DNA of 44,893 nt from Bacteroidota bacterium (lineage in GTDB: Bacteria > Bacteroidota > Bacteroidia > Chitinophagales > Chitinophagaceae): assembly GCA_013288445.1 (NCBI GenBank), contig JABDBX010000009.1:1-44893 (forward strand), written 5' to 3'. Positions 10,328 through 18,535 of this stretch are shown here, piece after piece (within the stretch, counting starts at the first letter, position 1; each line of letters starts with the position of its first letter). Both the position numbers and the translations under genes were made by a program. Under the pieces are notes generated by a model that saw only the letters and a program-made list of their open reading frames with translations, was not told the DNA's origin and ran no database searches.

Positions 10328-12355
10328 TTAATGCTTCAAGCCCTGGTAGTAATTATTGTCAACCTGGTTGTACCCCAAGGAAATTGCTTTTTCCACGTCT
10401 TTTAATGCGAGGGGTTTATTTCCGTTCTCCGCATAGCAAAACGAACGTGCATAGTACAATTGCCCGTTCCCGGAATTGATCTGCACAGCTTTTTCAAAAT
10501 CCTTCATGGCTTCCCCGCAGCGGTGCAAATGTTGCAGTTCTATGCCCCGGTTCACGTAGGGCTCAAACATAGCTGGCGCCTGGGCAATGGCAATGCCGTA
10601 TTGGGTGAGAGACGAGTCGTGCTTGCCCGTAATATCGTAGTAGAAACCAAGGTGGCTATGCGCCATAGCGAACTCTGGCCTTAAACGTATCGCCGACCTG
10701 AGGCAATAACCCGCCGAATCCATATCGTGGCCAAGATACATGATACCGAGCGCCAGGTATGCACCTGCGAGGTCGGCATCCGATTTTTTATAGGACATGC
10801 CTTTATAAAAAGACCTCTTTGCATTGTCAATATCTCCCTTTGTACGATACAGTTCCCCCAGAATAAAATATGGAGTAGCATAGCTTACCTGGTAGTAGGT
10901 AGCTTTATTCAGTAAGCTGAATGCAGTGTCGTAATATGCCTTCCTTTCGTTTGGGTTGGTGGTACCAATGTATTTATTATAGCAGTCGGCGCCGAGGTGC
11001 ATGTAGCCTACTGGTATATCCGGCTGCTTTTGTACTTCGTCCGTCCAAAGGCTGGTGGTGTCTTGCCATACCTGGCACCGCTCGTAAGATAGAAAACCAA
11101 GAACGAGCGCATAGGCAAGGCTGGCGCCAAGCGCGAGGTAGCCCGTATTCGCGTTCCTGCCTGGCTGGAAACAACCGGATACAAGCCAACCTGCTATAAG
11201 AAATAAGCCTAAGTAGGGAATGTAACTATACCGCTCTGCCACAACCGCGATGCCCACGGGGATAAACTGTAGCAGTAACGCAATATTGGCCAGGAAGAAC
11301 AGCGAACCGAAAACAACCGTTTTGTTTCGCCGGCCGAACCTCCATACCAGGAAAACAAGAGATGCTACTATAACCGGGTAGATAAAATCGGCGGCCGGTA
11401 ATGAGCCACCCGCCTTTTCGGGGTACGGATAAAAACAACAAAGATCTGCCGGAATGATCGCCTTCCATAAGTAAGTGACCAGGGCATAACTGCCGAACAC
11501 GATCCGTTCCAGGAAGTTGTAAGTAACGCCCTGTGTATCCATGGCGCCATAAGCATGTTGGTCGGAAACAGAGCGGATACCAAAACAGATAGCAATAGCG
11601 AAATGAGGTATCTTTTCTGCCAGTAGCGCAAAGGTCCATTTCCTTCCCTCAAAATAGTCTATCAGCAACAGTGTCACGGGCAAAACAACCGCTACCGGCT
11701 TGGCTAATAAAGAACAAACAAAGAGTGCGATAACGAGCCCATACCACCTCCATTTCCCTGCTCCCGCTGTTCTCACATAATACAGGTAGGTGATACATGC
11801 TGCCAGGTAAAACAATGCATACACCACATCTTTACGCCCCGAGGCCCAGGCAACAGACTCCATGTGCATGGGGTGCAACCCAAACAACAGGGCTGTTACC
11901 GCAGCAGCCACGCGCCTACTTGTGAGTAGCAGAATAAACCAATAGGCGAGCGTGGTGACTGCGATATGAAGCAAAAGACTATCTAAGTGGTACAACCAGG
12001 GCTGTAGCTGCACATAGCTATACTCCATAGCATAGCTAAGAATGGTGAGCGGGTGGTAGTTGCCCTGCACCGAGGTGGAAAAGATGTGTTTTAATCCTTC
12101 GGGTGACAGGTCACGTATCAGCAGGTTGTCTTTTATATAGGCGGTATCATCCCAATCCGTAAACTCATTGTTGAGGCATACTTTAAGAAACAGCCAGGTT
12201 ACCAGGGCAATTACCGCAGGTATCAATACATTGCTATACTTACCTGAAAACACACCACTTGCCGATTTTGGGATGCTATGCTGTTCAGTGGCATGTGGCT
12301 TCACTGGAAGCGTAGTTTTACCCGCTTCTGTATTCCTGGTCTTTTTATTGGCCAT
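10328..12355 (-). CDS. Multi-TM membrane protein with C-terminal tetratricopeptide repeats (TMTC/PMT-like)
   Basis: FTDWDDTAYIKDN, LLFGLHPMHMESVAWASGRKDV, C-terminal TPRs; start placed at MANKKTRN. Confidence 0.85.
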   Translation of the reverse strand: MANKKTRNTEAGKTTLPVKPHATEQHSIPKSASGVFSGKYSNVLIPAVIALVTWLFLKVCLNNEFTDWDDTAYIKDNLLIRDLSPEGLKHIFSTSVQGNYHPLTILSYAMEYSYVQLQPWLYHLDSLLLHIAVTTLAYWFILLLTSRRVAAAVTALLFGLHPMHMESVAWASGRKDVVYALFYLAACITYLYYVRTAGAGKWRWYGLVIALFVCSLLAKPVAVVLPVTLLLIDYFEGRKWTFALLAEKIPHFAIAICFGIRSVSDQHAYGAMDTQGVTYNFLERIVFGSYALVTYLWKAIIPADLCCFYPYPEKAGGSLPAADFIYPVIVASLVFLVWRFGRRNKTVVFGSLFFLANIALLLQFIPVGIAVVAERYSYIPYLGLFLIAGWLVSGCFQPGRNANTGYLALGASLAYALVLGFLSYERCQVWQDTTSLWTDEVQKQPDIPVGYMHLGADCYNKYIGTTNPNERKAYYDTAFSLLNKATYYQVSYATPYFILGELYRTKGDIDNAKRSFYKGMSYKKSDADLAGAYLALGIMYLGHDMDSAGYCLRSAIRLRPEFAMAHSHLGFYYDITGKHDSSLTQYGIAIAQAPAMFEPYVNRGIELQHLHRCGEAMKDFEKAVQINSGNGQLYYARSFCYAENGNKPLALKDVEKAISLGYNQVDNNYYQGLKH

Positions 12356-12498
12356 ATAATAATTTGTGCTGTGCCTTAAAGGTAAGCGATGCCGGCAAAA
12401 TAAATACCTACGGGAATATGGTGGAAAATGAGGTTGGAACAGAAAAATTGCGTTTTGTGCAGTATCATAGGCCATAATTGCCAATACACCGAACGCAG

Positions 12499-12532
12499 TT
12501 GGCACATATTGCAGTTCTTTTCGTTAGTTTTG
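12499..12532 (+). promoter_or_regulatory. Possible Bacteroidota promoter for the MCE gene (TTG ... TAGTTTTG)
   Basis: TAGTTTTG at 12525-12532 fits the TAnnTTTG -7 consensus; spacing to TTG is approximate. Confidence 0.35.
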
Positions 12533-12553
12533 CAAACATTTTGAACGAAACTT

Positions 12554-13498
12554 ATGAGTTTATCAAAAGAAGCAAGGATCGGGTTGTTAGTTACAATATC
12601 CCTCGTGATCTTCTTCGTTGGTTTTTATTTTTTAAAAGGCGCCAATATATTTTCCAATGACCGGGAATACCATTGCTATTATTTGAATGTAGATGGCCTT
12701 CTGCCTTCCGCTAATGTGCAGATAAAGGGGCTGAATGTGGGGCATGTATCAGGTATGCACTTAGCCGGCGACAAAGGAGTAAGGGTAACCATTTCGCTGA
12801 GCAAAAATGTGGACCTGCCGCAGGGTACTGTTGCCAGCCTGGCGTCATTTGACCTGTTGGGCACGAAAATAATAAAATTAGATATCGGACCCGGGCCTGG
12901 CGTATTGACGCCGGGTAGCGACCTGGCATCAAACAGCGAAGGTGGGGTAGTGGACAATATATCGGCAGAGCTTACACCAAGGCTTAAAGAAATGAAGGCG
13001 ACGATTGTGGTGCTGGATTCGGCACTGGCAGGAGTGAGTATGCTGGTAAGCGCCCAGAACCAGAAAGCGCTGACGGAAGCCATAGAAAGTATTAAGGTCA
13101 CAGCCAACAACCTTGCCTCGCTTACAGGCACTTTAAAAGATGAGGGAGGTGAAATTACCGGCATATTGCACAATGCCAATAGCATAACTACCAATCTGGC
13201 CAAGGACAATGATACTATTAACCACATTCTTACCAATGTGAACAACCTGTCGCGGCAACTTGCCAATGCTCCTATTCAAAAATCTGTGAACGACCTGCAA
13301 AAAACAATTGCCGAGTTTCATGGGATAGCCGAGAAGATAAACAGCAGTGAAGGCTCATTGGGTATGCTCGTGAACAACAAAGACCTGTATAATAATCTCA
13401 ACGGCTCCCTTCGGTCGCTCAATAGCCTGATGGCTGATATTCAATCGCACCCCACCCGTTATATAAACGTGACCATCTTTGGCAAGAAGAAAAATTAA
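12554..13498 (+). CDS. MCE-domain (MlaD-family) protein
   Basis: Single N-terminal TM, then YYLNVDGLLPSANVQIKGLNVGHVSGMHL. Confidence 0.92.
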   Translation: MSLSKEARIGLLVTISLVIFFVGFYFLKGANIFSNDREYHCYYLNVDGLLPSANVQIKGLNVGHVSGMHLAGDKGVRVTISLSKNVDLPQGTVASLASFDLLGTKIIKLDIGPGPGVLTPGSDLASNSEGGVVDNISAELTPRLKEMKATIVVLDSALAGVSMLVSAQNQKALTEAIESIKVTANNLASLTGTLKDEGGEITGILHNANSITTNLAKDNDTINHILTNVNNLSRQLANAPIQKSVNDLQKTIAEFHGIAEKINSSEGSLGMLVNNKDLYNNLNGSLRSLNSLMADIQSHPTRYINVTIFGKKKN

Positions 13499-13532
13499 TA
13501 GTTGGATACTCCCAAAACAACGCAATATAGCG

Positions 13533-15401
13533 ATGCTAAAAGCGTGCTTGCTTTGTTTGTGCCTGGGTTTCTTATGTGTACCAACCAATGTGAGCGGACA
13601 AGCGACCGATACCTCTGACAAAATAAGGATAAGCATAGACAATGCAGAAAGCATCACATTTTTCACTACCGACACAGGCACATTCCACCGGTTTGCAGGG
13701 CATGTGATCCTTCGGCAGGGCACCGATACATTGTATTGCGATAGCGCATTCCAGAACAATACCACCAAGAATTTTGAAGCGTTCGGTGATGTGAAAATAG
13801 CCCAGCAGGGAGGCACACATGGCACCAGCAATTACCTGAAATACACCTCGAACAAAAAGCTGGCTTTCATGCGCGGCGATGTGACCCTTACCGATGGCAA
13901 GAATAACCTGAAATGCGAAGAACTAACCTACGACCTGGGTACAAAAACAGGCGTGTATGACAAAGGAGGCACTCTGCATAACGACAGCACTACGGTGACC
14001 AGCAATAGTGGCGTATATAATGTACACGACAAGAACGCAAGGTTCAAGGGCCATGTGGTGATCCTTGACCCCCAATACAATATTAAGTCGGAAGACCTGG
14101 TATATAATACGGAATCGAAGCTGACTGAATTTTATGCCAAGTCAACGGTGACGAGGGACAGCGGAAGGGGCATCCTGCAAACGTCCAGCGGCACCTATGA
14201 TGGGCTGAAGGGAATAGCGCATTTCATAGGCCACTCCTCCATCTGGAACAATGAACAATATATAGAGGCGGATACACTTAACTACAACAGAACAACCGGC
14301 TATGGCCTGGCGAATGGAAACGTGATCTCCATAGATACGTTGCACCATTCTACCATGTATTGCGGCCATGCCGAGTATTTTCAGAAACAACGCAAACTGT
14401 GGGCCACCATAAAGCCGGTGCTGGTGCAGGTGAACGGTAAGGATACCCTGTACATACGTGCAGATACTTTTTATTCGGCGCCTATGGTTAAAGGGAAAAA
14501 AGATAGCACCATTCCTCATCCCTCTGCAACCGGAGCAGCACCGGCCGATACGTTAAGTGACGCCTCCCATCTGCCGGTAACAAAAGCGGATAGTATGCTT
14601 GCCCGGAAAAACAAACTAACACGGGATAGCATAAAATACCATGAGGAAGATGTGAAGGACAACCTGGTAAAACCGGTTTCGCACTCTGCCTTCCATGTTC
14701 CCTCAAAAAACGAAGGACAGCAACATGCCTCAAAGAAAACGACTTCGGCAAAAAAAGGTAAAGGAAAGAAAAGTGTTGCAGCCCAGGAAAACACTATAGT
14801 AACGGATACGACAGAGGCCGATACTACCGCCCCGCTGTATTTTATAGGCTACCACCATGTGCTTATCTTTTCCGACTCATTGCAGGGCAAATGCGACAGT
14901 GTATGCTATACCCGCTCCGACTCGCTGATACGGATGATGTACAACCCCATAGTATGGTCGCACAAAAGCCAGGTAACCGGCGACACTATTTTATTGCAAT
15001 TGGACAGCAGCCAGCTCAGGCGAATGTATGTGCCGAACAATGCGATCATTATCTCCCAATCAGGCCCCGTGATGGCGCATATGTATGACCAGGTGCAAGG
15101 GAAAACACTTACCGCTTACTTCAACAACAATACCATAACCCGGATGGTTGTTTTCCCGAATGCACAATGCATTTATTATTCAAAGGATGAAAAAGGCGCT
15201 TATATAGGCGCTGACGAGGCTACCAGTACGCGGATGCGTATTTTCTTCGATGACCAGAAAATAAAGAACATAAAATTCGAGCAGGATCCGCACCAGACCA
15301 TGACCCCAATGGAACAGGCGGACATACCCAACCTGAAACTAAGTAAATTCAAATGGCTGATAGAGCAGCGGCCAAAGACAAAGGAGGAGCTGTTTAAGTA
15401 G
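13533..15401 (+). CDS. OstA/LptA-like envelope protein
   Basis: Signal peptide; repeated DTLYCDSA, FKGHVVILDPQYNIKSEDLVYN beta-jellyroll-like units. Confidence 0.87.
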   Translation: MLKACLLCLCLGFLCVPTNVSGQATDTSDKIRISIDNAESITFFTTDTGTFHRFAGHVILRQGTDTLYCDSAFQNNTTKNFEAFGDVKIAQQGGTHGTSNYLKYTSNKKLAFMRGDVTLTDGKNNLKCEELTYDLGTKTGVYDKGGTLHNDSTTVTSNSGVYNVHDKNARFKGHVVILDPQYNIKSEDLVYNTESKLTEFYAKSTVTRDSGRGILQTSSGTYDGLKGIAHFIGHSSIWNNEQYIEADTLNYNRTTGYGLANGNVISIDTLHHSTMYCGHAEYFQKQRKLWATIKPVLVQVNGKDTLYIRADTFYSAPMVKGKKDSTIPHPSATGAAPADTLSDASHLPVTKADSMLARKNKLTRDSIKYHEEDVKDNLVKPVSHSAFHVPSKNEGQQHASKKTTSAKKGKGKKSVAAQENTIVTDTTEADTTAPLYFIGYHHVLIFSDSLQGKCDSVCYTRSDSLIRMMYNPIVWSHKSQVTGDTILLQLDSSQLRRMYVPNNAIIISQSGPVMAHMYDQVQGKTLTAYFNNNTITRMVVFPNAQCIYYSKDEKGAYIGADEATSTRMRIFFDDQKIKNIKFEQDPHQTMTPMEQADIPNLKLSKFKWLIEQRPKTKEELFK

Positions 15402-15413
15402 CCATCTTCTGGA

Positions 15414-17207
15414 TTATGCCATTGCCTTTCTCATAGCGGGCTCCTTGCGCTCGCCTATCTGCTGGCGCCACATGGCATAGTATAATCCTTTTTCTCCCAC
15501 CAGGGTCTCATGGTTGCCGGTTTCCACAACATTCCCTTTTTCCAGCACATAGATGCGGTCGGCGTGCATGATGGTGGAAAGGCGGTGTGCGATCATAATG
15601 GTGATGTGCTGCCGCTGTGCCGTAATACCGCGTATGGTCTGTGATATTTCTTCTTCGGTAAGCGAATCGAGCGCTGACGTAGCTTCATCAAATACCATCA
15701 GGCGTGGCTGGCGCAATAGTGCGCGTGCTATAGATATACGCTGGCGCTCGCCGCCGGATAGTTTCAGGCCACCCTCTCCTATGACAGTGTCCAGGCCCTT
15801 TTCGGCACGGGAGAGCAGGTTTTGACAAGATGCCTTTTGCAGCACAGCATTTATATCCTGTTCGGTAGCCGAAGGGTTTACGAACAACAGATTTTCTTTT
15901 ATGGTGCCCGAAAATAACTGTGGGTCCTGTGTTACCAGGCCCATCTGGTGGCGTAGTTCTTCATAGTCAATATTGGCTTCCTCGTGGCCGTTGTAGTAAA
16001 TGTGGCCTTTATTAGGATGGTATAGCCCCACCAGCAATTTCACCAGCGTGGTCTTGCCGCTACCCGATGGGCCTACAAATGCTATCGTTTCACCCAGCTT
16101 CACATCGAACGAGATATTATCGAGTGCAGGGCGGTTTGAGCTGTTGTGCTTAAAGGTGACACTGTTGAACCGAACTGTTTCAATCCCATTTATCGCTTCG
16201 GGCGCTTCCGGGGTAAACTCTACCGGTTTCTTAAAAAGCTCCTGCATATTGTTCAGGCTGGCTTCTGCTTCACGGTAAGAAAGGATAACATTGCCTATTT
16301 CCTGCATAGGGGCAAGAATAAAGAAGGAGAAGAAGGTGAGCGTCAGGTACTGCCCGGCGGTGATGGTGCCCTTGAACACAAAAAACAAAAGGCACATCAC
16401 TATCACCTGCTGCAGGAAGTTTACAAAAGTGCCTTGTATGAACGATATGGTGCGTATGCTGCGTACTTTCTTCAACTCCAGCTTCAATATCTTTATGGTA
16501 GTTGCATTGAGCCTGCGAATCTCCTGGTGGGTAAGGCCAAGGCTTTTTACTAATTCTATGTTACGTAGCGATTCGGTGGTAGAACCCGCAAGTGCATTGG
16601 TTTCGCGGACGATATTTTTCTGAACAGTTTTTATTTTTTTACTCAATGCACTGGTGAGCAATCCCAGTATCACAGCGCCACCTAAATACACCAATGGCAA
16701 ATATGGATTGAGGCGAACTGTGAAAATTATTACGAATACAATGCCAACTATGGTTGGTAGCAGCACATTGAAAAAAGACATGATAAACTTCTCGCAATCG
16801 GCACGTACCTTTTGCAGCACGGAGAGGGTTTGGCCGCTACTCTGGTCTTCAAAATCCTGGTAAGGCAGGCGCAGCGCATGGCGCAGGCCATCTGTGTATA
16901 ATTGCGCCCCGTATTTTTGTATCACCACATTCACCACATAATCCTGGAAATTCTTTGCGATACGGGATACCATAGCAAAACCCATAATGGCGCCAATATA
17001 CACGAGTGCCTGTCTGAAATACCCGGAAAGGTCGCGGGGTACGAGGCCTGCTTTGTCGGCTGTATGGGGATGGTTAACGAAGAGGTCGAGTATCTTACCG
17101 GACACTATAGGGTTAAGCAGGGAAAAGCTTTGGTTGATGGCAGCAAGCACTATAGCCAGGAAGATCATCAGCTTGTAACGGCTGAGGTATTGCATTAATA
17201 GTTTCAT
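15414..17207 (-). CDS. ABC transporter, fused permease and ATPase (MsbA-like)
   Basis: GPSGSGKTTLVKLLVG, LSGGERQRISIARALLRQPRLMVFDEATSALD. Confidence 0.95.
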   Translation of the reverse strand: MKLLMQYLSRYKLMIFLAIVLAAINQSFSLLNPIVSGKILDLFVNHPHTADKAGLVPRDLSGYFRQALVYIGAIMGFAMVSRIAKNFQDYVVNVVIQKYGAQLYTDGLRHALRLPYQDFEDQSSGQTLSVLQKVRADCEKFIMSFFNVLLPTIVGIVFVIIFTVRLNPYLPLVYLGGAVILGLLTSALSKKIKTVQKNIVRETNALAGSTTESLRNIELVKSLGLTHQEIRRLNATTIKILKLELKKVRSIRTISFIQGTFVNFLQQVIVMCLLFFVFKGTITAGQYLTLTFFSFFILAPMQEIGNVILSYREAEASLNNMQELFKKPVEFTPEAPEAINGIETVRFNSVTFKHNSSNRPALDNISFDVKLGETIAFVGPSGSGKTTLVKLLVGLYHPNKGHIYYNGHEEANIDYEELRHQMGLVTQDPQLFSGTIKENLLFVNPSATEQDINAVLQKASCQNLLSRAEKGLDTVIGEGGLKLSGGERQRISIARALLRQPRLMVFDEATSALDSLTEEEISQTIRGITAQRQHITIMIAHRLSTIMHADRIYVLEKGNVVETGNHETLVGEKGLYYAMWRQQIGERKEPAMRKAMA

Positions 17208-17290
17208 AAGCTGCAAAGGTAAGATGTATGTACACTTAAAAAACAATAGGGATATTGGAAAAAATTATATCGTGGTATTTTTGCGCGACG

Positions 17291-18154
17291 TTACACGGTA
17301 TCTATAAATCCCCGCTCTACTTTGTTGAAGATAATAACGCCGGAGATCAATAGTACAGTTGTAAATGCAACACTGTACAGCAACCACTGCACATCGAATA
17401 TGCCGTTTCCGAAGAAGGCATATTTGAATGTTTCAAAAAGCGCCGTCAATGGGTTGAGCCAAAGCAATATGCGGTGATTGTGAACAGATGACAACGGGTA
17501 AATGACCGGGGTGGCATACATGAGCAGTTGCACGCCAAATGCAACGAGGAAGGCAAGGTCACGGTACTTGGTGGTGACGGAGGTAATGAACAGCCCGAAA
17601 CCGAGGCTAAGGGCGGCCATAACTGCAAGCAATACCGGGATAAGTAAGATGTAGATATTTGGCTGTATTGACTTTTTGACGAAAAGGTAATACAACCATA
17701 CTATCAGGAACAACCCAAACTGGATAAAGAACTTCATGAGGCCGGATACCACCTTAGACAATGGCAGTATTAACCGTGGAAAATAGACCTTGCCGAAGAT
17801 AGCTGCGTTCTCTGTGAAGGTTTTGGAAGTGACGTTCAGTGTCTCCGAAAAATAATTCCACATGGTGATGCTGCCGAGGTAGAACAATACTTGCGGAACA
17901 CCGTCTGTGCCTATCTTGGCAATATTCCCGAAAACAAAAACAAACATCAGCGTGGTGAGCATGGGTTGGATGACAAACCATAGAGGGCCGAGTATTGTTT
18001 GTTTATAAACAGTGATGATGTCTTTTTTTACAAACATCATTAAGAGGTCGCGGTAGCGCCAGAGTTCCCTGATGTTAACAGAGAGGTACCCGCGGCTTGC
18101 AGTAATGCTCACATCCCATTTGTCACCATCAAGATCAGTTATTTTACTGTCCAT
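17291..18154 (-). CDS. Polysaccharide ABC transporter permease (Wzm/TagG-like)
   Basis: LLMMFVKKDIITVYKQTILGPLWFVIQPMLTTLMFVFVFG; C-terminal NKVERGFIDTV. Confidence 0.93.
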   Translation of the reverse strand: MDSKITDLDGDKWDVSITASRGYLSVNIRELWRYRDLLMMFVKKDIITVYKQTILGPLWFVIQPMLTTLMFVFVFGNIAKIGTDGVPQVLFYLGSITMWNYFSETLNVTSKTFTENAAIFGKVYFPRLILPLSKVVSGLMKFFIQFGLFLIVWLYYLFVKKSIQPNIYILLIPVLLAVMAALSLGFGLFITSVTTKYRDLAFLVAFGVQLLMYATPVIYPLSSVHNHRILLWLNPLTALFETFKYAFFGNGIFDVQWLLYSVAFTTVLLISGVIIFNKVERGFIDTV

Positions 18155-18212
18155 GTTTTTTCCTTCTGTTCGATGGGCGATGCCCGTCGCTGTTAGATTA
18201 CGTCCTTTCAGG

Positions 18213-18516
18213 AAATGTCGTTAAGTTAAGCAAAAAATCGCGATGGATGATGCTGACGGCATCAAACGTTTATAGAAAACCCTATACAGAATGAGTAACG
18301 ATGCCGAAGGTATCGAACCCACGTTTGTTTGGGTTTCCCTTAGTGACGTTGACGAAATAAATACCACTATATGGCGAAGTTATTTTTCGTTTATGCGAGG
18401 CGCAAAATCCGCGAATAGTGAGCTATTTAAGGACTTTTGGGACGAAGCAGAAATGAAAAAGAACAAGTCAGATGGTGGTATTTATTTTGTCATCGTCACT
18501 TAACTTAACAACATTG
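18213..18516. mobile_element. MITE-like element M2 (copy 1), carrying a 159-bp element; 9-bp TSD CCTTTCAGG
   Basis: Ends AAATGTCGTTAAGTTAAG / CTTAACTTAACAACATTG; flanked by CCTTTCAGG at 18204-18212 and 18517-18525. Confidence 0.75.
18342..18500 (+). mobile_element. 159-bp TIR element, copy A
   Basis: AGTGACGTTGACGAAATAAATACCAC...GTGGTATTTATTTTGTCATCGTCACT, 28/32 TIR match. Confidence 0.85.
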
Positions 18517-18535
18517 CCTTTCAGGGCTGTCCAGG

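Noticed and set aside
18291-18503. 70-aa ORF as an ordinary gene
   Set aside because: Most of it is the 159-bp repeat (copy A) plus surrounding M2 sequence; treated as repeat-derived.
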